DNA from: Hemicentrotus pulcherrimus
Lineage: Eukaryota; Echinodermata; Echinoidea; Camarodonta; Strongylocentrotidae
Length of the DNA stretch: 64,000 nucleotides
Assembly: GCA_003118195.1 (NCBI GenBank)
Contig: BEXV01000263.1
Location: forward strand, 161,683 to 225,682
Direction of reading: 5' to 3'
Positions within the stretch are counted from its first letter, which is position 1, and each line of letters starts with the position of its first letter. The notes beneath the pieces were generated by a model, which searched no databases, was not told where the DNA came from, and saw only the letters and a program-made list of their open reading frames with translations. The position numbers and the translations under genes were made by a program. This document shows positions 39,901-43,790 of the stretch, one piece after another.

Positions 39901-42572
39901 TCTTTTCTCCCATTACAAAGTATATTTTGGCCAAAGAGGCATCCCCATGCAATAGGAGAAACAAATGTAAAACATTACAGGTATAAAAAAAAAAAATCAA
40001 CCCAGATGCACATGAAATGCAGGGTATGATTACCATTGTGTAATACGCTTGTAGCAATCATATTGAAAAAAATAAAACAACTGTAAAGTTTATGCAGGGA
40101 TTTCATGGATTGAGTACCGGTAGTAGATTATTCTTCATATTTATGAGTAACTGAACGTACATATGTATGTGTTGCTTTATATTGATTTAGCTCCTTCAGC
40201 TCTATGCAACACTGATAAACAGATTTTTGTCCTTAACCCTATCTAGCCTGGGCTATTTTAAAACTGCATAGGCTGGGAGGGGGGCTTCTAAGCCCCCCCC
40301 CTATGATCTCGGCCGTGAAAAGACCGATCGCTGCAAAAATTTGCATGCATGTCAAGTGAAGTGTATAAAATACCATGGTAATTTCAACGTTCAAATTCAC
40401 TCATTTGCATATTTATGGTAATTTATGCAAATGGGTATTAAAATTCATATTGTTTTCACTACATATATTCTTTAGACCGTTTGGGATAATAAATAATACA
40501 ACAACAAATTGGAAGAGCCAGGTTATTCCCTTACGTTATCTATTGTTTTGATAATTTCTTATGTAGTCTATTTCTCTGTTTTTTTAACTTGTGTATTTTA
40601 TTGTTTTTATGTTTTATTTATTTTAAAACTATAATTCAACTATTTTGAACCCCAAAATAAACACCTAAACTAAAATCAAGACCAAATAACTAATGTTTTA
40701 TCTCTTCTTAGGAAAAATGAGATTTCTGTATGTTTTGTACGCAAATCACAAAAAATGAGCAATTTTTGGCTGACATGCAAAGACAAAAGGTCATGTATTT
40801 TTGTAACGGTACATGTACATGTAGGTCCGATTTTAGAAAAATTTGTTTCAAAAGATGCGCAAGATTCTCTTTAAGAAAAAAGTAATAAAATTTCAGTGCA
40901 ATGTTTGCTTGCGTTGACAAATTATTGCAAAAAATGTCGGGGGGGGGGGCTTTAGAAGCACTCCCCTCCCCCCTAGGCTAGATAGGGTTAAGCTGATAAA
41001 AAGTTTTAAAAATCATCCATTGCTCAAGCTGTATCATAGTCAGGTGGCTTAGCGTCAAATTTATCGATTATTGTTACTTGCCGGATGAAAGCACAAAATT
41101 CGGTACAGGGCTTCCTTAGGACCTACTAAACGATATTAGGGTAAGAGCCCCCGGCAAGATTTTCATATAAGGTTGTGGGGTAGGGGCATCCTCCGTAGCC
41201 TCCAAATAATTTAGAAGGTAATATAACATTGATTCGTTGTTGTACAAGCACCATTTTGGTACAGGGCTTCCTTAGGACCTACTGAACAATATTAGGGTAG
41301 GAGCCCCTGGCAAATAAATCATTTAATGTGTGGGGTGGGGCGGGGCATCGCCTTGTAGCTCACAAATAATCTAGAAGGTAATATAACATTGAGCTTTTGT
41401 TGTACAAAGGGCTCCTAGCCTAATATCATTTAGTAGGTCCTGAGGAAGACCTGTACTAAAAATGGTGCTTTTTTCCGGCACCTGACTATCATTAGCACAG
41501 CAAAATAGTACTGTAAAACAGAAACGCTCATGTCATGATATGGAAAGTTAGCGAATGGTATTCGGTCTTACAATGTATGTCGATCCCTTGCAATATTTGT
41601 GAAAGTTCATTCCTGCAATAGGTTGTGCTTTTAATACAAAAGTGAAATACTAGTTTTCAGATGCTTGTATGCCAAATGTGTTCTCCTTTGGGGGTATTTT
41701 TTGTTTTTGCGGAGAAGCATTGATGTTTGAGTTGGTTTATTTTGTGCATGTTGTTTGACGGAAAGGAAGTGATGTAAAGTTGTGATAAACTTTCACTTTT
41801 CTTTCTGTTTGTGGCTCATAATGACATTTGTTATTTGCTTCACTAAATCTGTCACATGTCGAATGTAAGTTTCATTTCATTAAAGTTATACAAATCAGTT
41901 TCCATGGGTGTGATGTATGTTATGGAGGAGGGTGATACACGTATACCTTTAAACACATGTTTTTCTAGGGTGATTGGATTCAGAGCTAAAAGAAATTATT
42001 GTATTGAAGAGATATCTTTAGAATAGATTTTGTTGAAATATACTATGCTCAATTTTGAAGTAGATGTTGAAGAATTGTACATACCGGTACTCCAAGAAGA
42101 TATTTTAAGGGTTGCATTTGTTGTGTTCCTTTTTTAAACAAATATCTTTACTCTCTCCACTAGGCATGATCTGACAGCTGACCTTTCAACTCTGAACGTT
42201 TGTCCGATAGCCAGCGAAGACGATAATTTCAGTGCAGATGACCTGGATGCTTCCAGTGTTGATGACCTGGACTCCATCGTTCATCAGGAACGAGTGACCT
42301 TTGACACACCTGCCTCACCTTCTAAACTAAGCCATCTGAACAAGAATCGGGCACCGAAGCAGAAGAAACGTCCTCCAGCACGCTATTCTATGCTTCTGGG
42401 ACAAGATGAGGCCGAAGCAGCGCTAGCATCATCCTCATCACCACCAGAGGCACAGGCTCCTCAAGAGAAGATTAAAAAGAAACGAGGATCAAAGGAAAAG
42501 AAACCAAAGAAAAAAGGAAAATATAACAAGAAAACTGATGCTAAACTTGACGATTCGGTAGTGGAAGTGTGA
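1..42572 (+). CDS. Myo9: Myo9, class IX unconventional myosin with RhoGAP tail (whole gene, 5' partial)
   Basis: Class IX myosins are single-headed actin motors that carry a RhoGAP domain, which switches off Rho by stimulating GTP hydrolysis; they act on the actin cytoskeleton. I assembled 25 exons whose phases agree at every junction, giving 1705 codons plus stop. Counting from the window edge: motor about 1-415 ([39 protein letters not shown]), IQ region about 417-510, Ser/Pro/acidic linker to about 1010, C1 zinc finger about 1127-1175, RhoGAP about 1185-1380 with arginine finger R1224 in GIYRKPG, then a Lys-rich tail. The RA domain, P-loop and switch I lie upstream of the window. Vertebrates have two paralogues (MYO9A, MYO9B); I cannot assign this single gene to either. 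Separate entries give the exons. Confidence 0.95.
132..1833 (+). other. Myo9 intron a
   Basis: GC-AG intron of 1702 bases. Contents are low-complexity T-rich sequence, G-rich stretches near 250 and 1150, an AAT/purine-rich run at about 1617-1690, and one TACCGGTA at 301-308. The small ORFs here show no recognisable protein similarity. Confidence 0.8.
1834..1955 (+). CDS. Myo9: Myo9 exon b: motor, relay loop region
   Basis: Encodes [20 protein letters not shown] and onwards to ILDDDC, typical of the myosin segment after the relay helix. Acceptor is TAG|GAG and donor is AA|GTAAGT (phase 2). The split codon joins to the T of the next exon to give Asn (DDDCNFPAKD). Confidence 0.95.
2110..2305. 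repeat. Interspersed repeat, family shared with 25363-25500
   Basis: A stretch with CCCATGATCC, GAGAGCTGAGTTAATGAGATA and CCACCTGTCACAGTGACCTT matches 25363-25500 (CCCATGGTCC, GAGAGCTGATTTGATGAGATA, CCACCTGCCAGTGACCTT). Two diverged copies in different introns of the same gene indicate an interspersed repeat. No coding capacity or terminal structure was recognised. Confidence 0.6.
2586..2733 (+). CDS. Myo9: Myo9 exon c: motor, SH3-proximal strand region
   Basis: Encodes [20 protein letters not shown] through [19 protein letters not shown], the conserved HYAGKVxY block of myosin motors. Acceptor CCCAG|TTTC, donor AAG|GTAGGT (phase 0). Two decayed copies of its 3' part follow in the next intron. 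Confidence 0.95.
2813..3051 (+). pseudogene. Two decayed tandem copies of Myo9 exon c
   Basis: Copy B (about 2813-2882) reads GTACCCATC, GCTGTCATCATT, TATGCTGGCAAGGCCAAATAC and ends at AAG|GTAGAT, but has an in-frame TAG where exon c has CAA. Copy C (2971-3051) is still open for 27 codons ([19 protein letters not shown] against exon c [19 protein letters not shown]) but is followed by GCATTA, not a donor. The nearest upstream AG gives the wrong phase. Flanking intron sequence is duplicated too (TCACAATC, AAGCAT). Probably relics of local tandem duplication. Confidence 0.75.
3291..3483 (+). CDS. Myo9: Myo9 exon d: motor, upper/lower 50 kDa boundary
   Basis: Encodes [20 protein letters not shown] to [19 protein letters not shown], strongly class IX in character ([15 protein letters not shown]). 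Acceptor GCACAG|GAT, donor GCA|A then GTGAGT (phase 1). Confidence 0.96.
3726..4714. mobile_element. Possible TTAA-flanked DNA element, interrupted by the assembly gap
   Basis: TTAA|CCCTTAATAGC at 3726 and a reversed GCTATATGTAGGG|TTAA ending at 4714 could be the termini of a TTAA-target element. It has the same CCC start and G-rich subterminal sequence (GGAGGGGAGGGG near 4660) as the clearer copy at 40237-40987. The termini match only over a few bases and the centre is lost in the gap. Confidence 0.4.
4298..4481. other. Assembly gap (184 N)
   Basis: Run of N preceded by a G homopolymer (4287-4295) and followed by GGG. It lies in Myo9 intron d, and exon phases on both sides agree, so no coding exon need be missing. 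Confidence 0.99.
4992..5061 (+). CDS. Myo9: Myo9 exon e: start of loop 2 insertion
   Basis: Short exon encoding [20 protein letters not shown], a basic, divergent segment where class IX myosins carry their large actin-binding loop 2 insertion. Acceptor TTGCAG|CTA, donor CTCAG|GTATGC (phase 2). Identity rests on phase and position rather than on sequence conservation. Confidence 0.8.
5062..8823 (+). other. Myo9 intron e (3.8 kb)
   Basis: Mostly unique AT-rich DNA, with the ATGCCTC-family repeat at 6925-7560 and a CT-rich tract at 8620-8780. Just before the acceptor is CTACTAAC (8801-8808), an excellent branch-point consensus. No additional exon recognised. Confidence 0.7.
6925..7560. repeat. 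ATGCCTC-type interspersed repeat, long copy
   Basis: Begins TTATGCCTCTGCAACGAAG and GGAGGCATTATGTTTTCGGG, then TCCGTACGTACG, GATCGCGTTATCTCAAGAAC and three diverged tandem units of about 110 bases containing CAAACT(C/T)GGGACATG, AACTGATTAGAT and GAGGTCAAAGGTCA. Ends near CTCTGGCGGAGGCTTCAT. A shortened copy lies at 28362-28655. I recognise this general repeat style from marine invertebrate genomes but cannot name the family. Confidence 0.7.
8824..8907 (+). CDS. Myo9: Myo9 exon f: loop 2 insertion
   Basis: Encodes [20 protein letters not shown] and then LRASKVV. Acceptor TTTAG|TCC follows a strong branch point; donor AA|GTACGT gives phase 2. Phase matches both neighbours. Weakly conserved loop sequence, so identity is by context. 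Confidence 0.75.
8908..11010 (+). other. Myo9 intron f
   Basis: About 2.1 kb of AT-rich sequence with scattered ACATGTAC motifs. I see no exon, RNA gene or clear transposon in it. Confidence 0.6.
11011..11053 (+). CDS. Myo9: Myo9 exon g: micro-exon in loop 2
   Basis: A 43-base exon encoding [14 protein letters not shown] after the split Lys codon. Acceptor GAGCAG|AAG, donor AAG|GTAAGC. It fits phase 2 in and phase 0 out and links the loop 2 exons in one frame. Confidence 0.8.
11054..11509 (+). other. Myo9 intron g
   Basis: A 456-base AT-rich intron. No recognisable features; ATTAACC upstream of the GCAG acceptor could be the branch point. Confidence 0.6.
11510..11611 (+). CDS. Myo9: Myo9 exon h: end of loop 2, Lys/Arg-rich
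   Basis: Encodes [20 protein letters not shown] then [14 protein letters not shown]. The KKHPPTVxAQFQ end corresponds to the strand entering the actin-binding cleft. Eleven Lys/Arg residues in 34 fit the charged loop 2 thought to hold class IX myosin to actin. Phase 0 at both ends. Confidence 0.92.
11612..11925 (+). other. Myo9 intron h
   Basis: A 314-base intron with nothing recognisable beyond splice signals (GTAAAC donor, TTTGGCAG acceptor). Confidence 0.6.
11926..12117 (+). CDS. Myo9: Myo9 exon i: motor, actin-binding helix-loop-helix and SH helices
   Basis: 64 codons beginning [20 protein letters not shown] and containing [17 protein letters not shown], near-diagnostic for myosin motors (the SH1/SH2 helix). 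Phase 0 at both ends (GGCAG|TCT, GAG|GTATGT). Confidence 0.98.
12388..12743 (+). pseudogene. Partial tandem duplicate including the 5' end of Myo9 exon j
   Basis: At 12537-12573, TAG|AAATTTGG then AAGTACAAAGTGTTACTAAC and AAAACAG copies the start of exon j (TAG|GAATTCTGTCAT, AAGTACAAAGTGTTGCTACC, AAAGCAG). The sequence in front is duplicated as well: 12388-12510 resembles 12644-12743 (AGAGAAATCATAGATAAAC / AGAGAAATATAGAAAAGG; AACAAAATTTACC / AACAAAATATACC). The copy soon loses the frame, so it is a decayed duplicate of about 250 bases. Confidence 0.7.
12786..12908 (+). CDS. Myo9: Myo9 exon j: motor converter domain
   Basis: Encodes [20 protein letters not shown] to [14 protein letters not shown], the converter region ending in the usual YQIGKTK-like motif. 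Phase 0 at both ends. Confidence 0.96.
13402..13402. other. Single-N contig join
   Basis: One N directly before the 286-base segment that is repeated exactly at 17009-17294. This suggests an unresolved or wrong contig join. Confidence 0.9.
13403..13688 (-). mobile_element. LINE pre-RT segment, exact copy of 17009-17294
   Basis: Minus-strand coding remnant of a non-LTR retrotransposon ([20 protein letters not shown], then [10 protein letters not shown] after a frameshift). It is identical over 286 bases to 17009-17294. Identity in non-coding junk with a contig break at one end is better explained by mis-assembly or very recent duplication than by two old insertions. Confidence 0.8.
13944..14093 (+). 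CDS. Myo9: Myo9 exon k: end of motor and first IQ motif
   Basis: Encodes [20 protein letters not shown], then IQ1 ([20 protein letters not shown]), a calmodulin/light-chain-binding lever-arm motif. Ends ESIIKLQ, the start of IQ2. Phase 0 at both ends. Confidence 0.97.
14094..14508 (+). other. Myo9 intron k
   Basis: A 415-base intron with no recognisable feature other than splice sites. Confidence 0.6.
14509..14678 (+). CDS. Myo9: Myo9 exon l: IQ motifs 2-4
   Basis: Encodes [15 protein letters not shown] (rest of IQ2), [20 protein letters not shown] (IQ3) and [17 protein letters not shown] (IQ4). Four IQ-like repeats form the lever arm. Acceptor TTGTAG|GCA, donor AAGAG|GTAAGT (phase 2). Confidence 0.96.
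15205..17294 (-). mobile_element. Degenerate non-LTR retrotransposon (CR1/L2-like LINE) interrupted by a TTAA element
   Basis: Minus-strand reading gives, in order: [121 protein letters not shown]; and near the end [13 protein letters not shown]. This is the reverse transcriptase core and C-terminus of a LINE. Frameshifts (near 17090 and about 16010) and stops (e.g. TGA in NRML*LLRR) make it dead. The catalytic (F/Y)ADD motif is FAND. The endonuclease half is absent (5' truncated). Confidence 0.9.
16607..16981. mobile_element. TTAA-flanked non-autonomous element inserted in the LINE
   Basis: TTAA|AGGTAAAGACCAGT at 16607 and ACTGGTCTTTACCTT|TTAA ending 16981 form inverted ends with a TTAA duplication. 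Removing the insert plus one TTAA restores the LINE reading ...[11 protein letters not shown].... A related copy is at 61708-62123. No ORF: a MITE using TTAA targets (piggyBac- or Kolobok-like behaviour). Confidence 0.85.
17430..17648 (+). CDS. Myo9: Myo9 exon m: linker after the IQ region
   Basis: Encodes basic and acidic low-complexity sequence ([40 protein letters not shown]). Donor GA|GTAAGT is strong. Two acceptors fit the frame, GACAG|A (start 17430, chosen) and CTGAG|A (start 17445); the choice is uncertain. Phase agrees with exons l and n. Confidence 0.8.
17649..18932 (+). other. Myo9 intron m
   Basis: A 1.28-kb intron. The 17960-18300 part (GAATCGCCTCC-like, CGCTGGGAGGCGATGGC) has higher GC than its surroundings and shares GGCGATGGCAAA with the foldback at 20725-20845, so it is probably repeat-derived. 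No exon seen. Confidence 0.5.
18933..19175 (+). CDS. Myo9: Myo9 exon n: Ser/Pro-rich linker
   Basis: 81 residues rich in Ser, Thr and Pro ([38 protein letters not shown]), with many SP/TP dipeptides that could be phosphorylated by proline-directed kinases (inference). Acceptor ACTATAG|G, donor GCAAG|GTAGTC (phase 2 both sides). Confidence 0.9.
19176..19719 (+). other. Myo9 intron n
   Basis: A 544-base AT-rich intron; nothing recognisable inside. Confidence 0.6.
19720..20245 (+). CDS. Myo9: Myo9 exon o: Ser-rich and acidic linker
   Basis: 175 codons: [18 protein letters not shown], then [20 protein letters not shown], then an acidic run ([28 protein letters not shown]) and [11 protein letters not shown]. 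Probably intrinsically disordered, with a short amphipathic helix in the middle. Acceptor GCCAG|A, donor AAG|GTGAGC (phase 0). Confidence 0.93.
20471..20511. repeat. 41-base near-perfect palindrome
   Basis: Left arm GTTGCACTGTATAGATAGTA pairs with TACTATCTATGCAGTGCAAC on the right. A single T/C mismatch would be a G:U pair in RNA. The loop is essentially zero to one base, which argues against a pre-miRNA and for a palindromic repeat. Confidence 0.8.
20725..20845. repeat. Nested inverted repeat
   Basis: Outer arms GGCGATGGCAAACTATCACT and AGTGATAGTTTGTCCCATCACC surround an inner hairpin GCTATCTTTTC...GGAAAGATAGC. Fold-back, MITE-like sequence with no coding capacity, in Myo9 intron o. Confidence 0.7.
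21339..21362. repeat. (ATTCA)n microsatellite
   Basis: About four copies of the pentamer ATTCA just upstream of exon p. Confidence 0.9.
21454..21966 (+). CDS. Myo9: Myo9 exon p: Ser/Pro and Arg-rich linker leading to the tail
   Basis: 171 codons: acidic-Ser start ([20 protein letters not shown]), a basic stretch ([20 protein letters not shown]), [14 protein letters not shown], and [20 protein letters not shown] then VFIQSK. The last part resembles the conserved segment before the C1 domain in class IX tails. Phase 0 at both ends. Confidence 0.94.
22398..22502 (+). CDS. Myo9: Myo9 exon q: conserved tail segment
   Basis: 35 codons, [20 protein letters not shown] then [15 protein letters not shown], matching the class IX helical region before the C1 domain (VDxxFKKALxxFRxNLxSxYS). 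Acceptor GGCAG|GTA, donor CAT|GTGAGT. Confidence 0.94.
22858..23046 (+). CDS. Myo9: Myo9 exon r: conserved tail segment before C1
   Basis: 63 codons beginning [20 protein letters not shown] and ending with [16 protein letters not shown]. Fits the class IX tail between helical region and C1 ([18 protein letters not shown]). Phase 0 at both ends. Confidence 0.94.
23047..24177 (+). other. Myo9 intron r
   Basis: 1.13 kb. The part at 23120-23720 looks repeat-derived (CATAGAGATTGCACGCATCC, CATGTGAAAGGGTAGG, TCGGTAGCTCACATGACG) but no termini were identified. The rest is AT-rich without features. Confidence 0.45.
24178..24328 (+). CDS. Myo9: Myo9 exon s: Lys-rich hinge and first half of C1 zinc finger
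   Basis: Encodes [20 protein letters not shown] then [19 protein letters not shown] and MEKGYVCQ. It provides the first His (residue 1127) and first three Cys of a C1 finger (H-x12-C-x2-C-x12-C). In class IX myosins the C1 domain binds zinc. The codon is split G|TC with the next exon. Confidence 0.96.
24391..24453. repeat. Fragment related to the TTATACAC/TTTACGGT repeat
   Basis: GGGGGTGCATCTTATACACA and GTATACACAGAGATTTACGGT resemble the inner part and end of the element at 13163-13787 and of 26893-27045. Terminal fragment of a DNA repeat family in intron s. Confidence 0.5.
24694..24951 (+). CDS. Myo9: Myo9 exon t: rest of C1 finger and start of RhoGAP
   Basis: Completes the C1 finger ([18 protein letters not shown]). 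After a short linker the RhoGAP fold starts, with [20 protein letters not shown] and the arginine finger in [11 protein letters not shown] (R1224). That Arg is inserted into the Rho active site to stabilise GTP hydrolysis in known RhoGAPs. Acceptor CCTCAG|TCT, donor CCAG|GTATTA. Confidence 0.97.
25011..25197. mobile_element. Short palindromic element (GTCTATTAAGGCCACC type)
   Basis: ACAGTCAAACCTGTCTATTA and AGGCCACC at the left are inverted at the right as GTGGCCACTAAGACAGGATT and AACTGT. Internal GGTGGCC copies repeat the motif. About 187 bases, no ORF: a MITE-like fold-back in Myo9 intron t. Confidence 0.7.
25363..25500. repeat. Interspersed repeat, second copy of the 2110-2305 family
   Basis: GTCTCCCATGGTCC, GAGAGCTGATTTGATGAGATA and CCACCTGCCAGTGACCTT match the copy at 2110-2305 with moderate divergence. 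Confidence 0.6.
25700..25934 (+). CDS. Myo9: Myo9 exon u: RhoGAP core
   Basis: Encodes [20 protein letters not shown], then [19 protein letters not shown], the highly conserved RhoGAP (V)LKxFxRELPEPL(L) helix, and [18 protein letters not shown]. Acceptor GTTTAG|AT, donor CCAG|GTGAGA (phase 2). Confidence 0.98.
25945..26600 (-). mobile_element. 3' end of a CR1/L2-like LINE
   Basis: Minus strand reads [107 protein letters not shown], ending LFNCVF and a stop. This is the C-terminal region of a LINE polyprotein. A 3'UTR follows with GGCGCTATATAAATCTCATG and an ATT-repeat tail. Strongly 5' truncated, with one internal stop. Confidence 0.85.
26893..27045. mobile_element. Fold-back element (TTATACAC family)
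   Basis: CTGTGTATAAGCCACACCCTCGAC and, further on, GTGTGCCTTATACATGGAGATATATGGTA carry the same box order as 24391-24453 and the 3' end of 13163-13787. Short, AT-rich, non-coding. Confidence 0.5.
28095..28226 (+). CDS. Myo9: Myo9 exon v: RhoGAP C-terminal half
   Basis: Encodes [20 protein letters not shown] then [19 protein letters not shown] and VEKQAQ. [17 protein letters not shown] is the conserved RhoGAP helix containing the Asn that positions the arginine finger; class IX proteins have AP where most RhoGAPs have GP. Acceptor TTGCAG|G, donor CACA|GTGAGT. Confidence 0.98.
28362..28655. repeat. ATGCCTC-type interspersed repeat, short copy
   Basis: TATGCCTCCGCTACAAAG, GTAGCTGGAAGCATTATG, GATCGCGTTATCTCAAGA, CAATGAACTGATTAGATCT, GAGGTCAAATATCAAAGGGT and CATACAAGTATATGAAAAA match the long copy at 6925-7560, with fewer internal units. 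Confidence 0.7.
29196..29560. mobile_element. Truncated or diverged copy of the 40237-40987 TTAA element
   Basis: Starts TTAA|CCTTATCTAGCCTGGGCT and shares long blocks with 40486-40750 (CAACAACAAAGTTTGGAAGA, GCCAGGTTATTTCTTATG, ACTATAATTCAACTATTTGG, ATGTTTTATCTCT). The right end is not clearly preserved. Confidence 0.65.
30313..30436 (+). CDS. Myo9: Myo9 exon w: post-RhoGAP helix
   Basis: Encodes [20 protein letters not shown] then [21 protein letters not shown], the helical segment that follows RhoGAP in class IX myosins (IxxEKMxKMKxALxDIxxL). Acceptor TTTGTAG|A, donor TTG|GTAAGT (phase 0). Confidence 0.95.
31022..31978. other. Assembly gap (957 N)
   Basis: Run of N followed immediately by a G homopolymer (31979-31990). 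A short Myo9 exon of length divisible by three could be hidden here. Confidence 0.99.
32695..33033 (+). pseudogene. LINE endonuclease-domain remnant
   Basis: The reading frame contains [18 protein letters not shown], resembling the RGGGVALLYR motif in the APE-type endonuclease of CR1/L2-like LINEs. The rest is not recognisable. A small decayed fragment; not a host gene. Confidence 0.45.
33892..33921. repeat. (TC)n microsatellite
   Basis: About 15 uninterrupted TC units. The opposite strand gives the meaningless repeat peptide RERERE. Confidence 0.95.
33965..34497. repeat. Duplicated block within Myo9 intron w
   Basis: CGATATTGAAAACTGGAGGA, ATGATTGAAATCAAAC and CAAACTGCCAAAATATTTCA at 33970-34040 recur at 34437-34497 with small changes. 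The copies lie about 460 bases apart with the single N at 34090 between them. Confidence 0.7.
34090..34090. other. Single-N contig join
   Basis: Isolated N (ACAAAGTTNATAG) between the two duplicated blocks. Confidence 0.9.
34540..34840. mobile_element. TTAA-type element, copy related to 62393-62575
   Basis: GGGGCATCCAAATATATCAA, ATCCATCCAATTTTCCAAAT, TTCCCAAAACTTTGCATCTCC then TTTAA match, in reverse complement, TTAA|AGGTAATACAAAGTTTTGGG and the sequence that follows at 62393. Left end not identified. Confidence 0.55.
35538..35700 (+). mobile_element. tRNA-derived SINE
   Basis: Head GAGGTGCCGTGGTCGAGTGG contains a pol III A box (TGGTCGAGTGG). Body CAAGACATTGATCTACATTT, ACCCAGGTG and GGGTACCCGGCAGGAATT, then tail GCGCTATGTTGTATTATTTT. 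The body matches 58190-58250. The B box is degraded. Confidence 0.75.
37371..37858 (+). CDS. Myo9: Myo9 exon x: tail exon, or alternative first exon starting MGSSGSK at 37392
   Basis: From 37371 the frame reads RLDRSIT then [20 protein letters not shown], a repeat ([20 protein letters not shown]), [13 protein letters not shown] and ends [15 protein letters not shown], the conserved class IX tail block that continues in the last exon (donor AA|GTAAGT, phase 2). An internal exon would need the weak acceptor TTAAAAG|AGA at 37370, the phase-0 site of two unconvincing AGs between the in-frame TAA (37365-37367) and the ATG. Alternatively the ATG in AACCATGG, a strong Kozak context, starts a motor-less isoform with a myristoylation and polybasic N-terminus. 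The intended exon start is uncertain. Confidence 0.8.
38357..38660 (+). mobile_element. tRNA-derived SINE or tRNA-like repeat
   Basis: TAGTGGTAATCAGATAG (A-box-like) and GGGTTCAAGTCC (near-perfect B box, 38421-38432) are spaced about 50 bases apart. A non-tRNA body follows (GGTTCAGGGAAAACACTGTG, GAAGGAGAGTCACACCCTGT). No proper acceptor stem, so a SINE rather than a tRNA gene. Confidence 0.6.
40233..40991. mobile_element. Intact TTAA-flanked non-autonomous DNA element
   Basis: TTAA|CCCTATCTAGCCTGGGCT at the left and CCTAGGCTAGATAGGG|TTAA at the right: inverted ends with perfect TTAA duplication, 751 bases between. Subterminal hairpin GGGGGGCTTCTAAGCCCCCC at 40271-40300 and another G/C run near 40940. 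No transposase ORF. A second partial copy lies at 29196. CCC-starting ends and TTAA targets resemble piggyBac-type elements. Confidence 0.85.
41034..41495. mobile_element. Fold-back element with internal tandem repeats
   Basis: Ends ATCATAGTCAGGTGGC and GCACCTGACTATCATTAGC are inverted. Inside, AGGGCTTCCTTAGGACCTAC, TAAACGATATTAGGGTAAGA and GCCCC occur twice in tandem (41108, 41265) and a third time inverted (41405-41455). Non-coding MITE-like element in Myo9 intron x. Confidence 0.75.
42164..42572 (+). CDS. Myo9: Myo9 last coding exon y
   Basis: Continues [20 protein letters not shown], then [38 protein letters not shown] and a Lys-rich end ([20 protein letters not shown]) to DDSVVEV and TGA at 42570. 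The EKxxLTxDLxxL and following acidic patch match the end of class IX tails. The C-terminus DSVVEV ends in V, a possible PDZ ligand (weak inference). Acceptor CACTAG|G. Confidence 0.95.
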
Positions 42573-43065
42573 AGAATGTTATTAATTTACAAGATGTTGT
42601 TGTTGATACGACATGCTTTGTGATGTCATAGTTTCAGTCCTTTTAGATTAATTTGAGTGTGTGAAAGATGTACGTGAGGACTGATACAAGGAGTATTCTG
42701 CCCATCTTATTTGACAGTCTTGTGTAATTTCTGCAGATTTGTATATATCTCAAGTTACTGCAACTCATTTACCCTCGAGCCAAATATATGTCTTGTTTCT
42801 TTCTCGTGATTCTATTCTACATCTCCAGAAGAGAGAATGAGAATACATGTATTGATTATATTTTCATGTTTTTGTCTTCTTGATATATTGATGCGAGGTG
42901 TGAAGTATATTCCAACTCAGATGAACTACATGTGCATGTACCCATGCTGTATCAGTATTATAGAAGATACCAACAGATGATTTAACTTGTTTAGAATGGT
43001 TGCAAATGGCAATGCTAATGCCTTTGTTTCAAATGCTTGAATAAATGAATTACATTTGATTACTT
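42573..43065 (+). other. Probable Myo9 3'UTR
   Basis: Non-coding sequence after the stop. AATAAA at 43040-43045 is the first good polyadenylation signal; another AATAAA near 44090 could give a longer UTR. Boundaries are inferred. Confidence 0.55.
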
Positions 43066-43709
43066 TGTTCCGGCGTCATCCAAACAAAATTTAAAAGCCC
43101 AAAATGATTGGATTAGATATCCCACATGTATCTTCTATGTTGAAACAGTCAATCAGTGATTTTCAGCTAGGAGTTTAGAAAGTTATGTCCTTTGTTCATG
43201 TAATCTATTAGAGATAATGTAACTTATTCTATTTCTTCTACATGTATTTTATCTTGTTTATAATGACTAATATCTTGTAGCCTTTTTGAATACATGTAGT
43301 ATATGGAGCTTTGCCATGCACATGAAGTTCCATGACCTAATTTTGCAATTGAACGTAAAAGTGAGTTAGGTATTTGACAGTCATTACATGTAAACTAGAG
43401 AGTATTGTCAGAAAATCCATTGCAAACCATGTACATTTTGAAATCTATATGTATATCAAGTGATTTTCATGACATCCAATTTTCAAACTTTGCAAAGTTA
43501 CGCCTTTATCATATACAAGGTACATATAGATTTAGAATTTCTTTGATTTGTGCAGGGTGTGCCATTATTGCCAAGAATATGCCTTTGATTTGTGCACAGT
43601 ATAATACAGCAAAAATGTCATGACATTATTGAGGTCTTTTTTTCTTCTCTCTTTTGTATGTCTATTTTTCTATTTTATTTTCATCCCCCTATTCTGTCTC
43701 CCAGTCCCT

Positions 43710-43790
43710 TCCCCCCTCCCCCCTCCCCTCTCTCTCTCTCTCCCCCCCTCTCTCTCTCTCTCTTGCTGTCTCTCTCTCTTATCTTACTTC
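43710..43790. repeat. CT-rich low-complexity tract
   Basis: CCCTCCCC, (TC)n and CTCTCTTGCTGTCTCTCTCT; polypyrimidine over about 80 bases. Confidence 0.9.
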
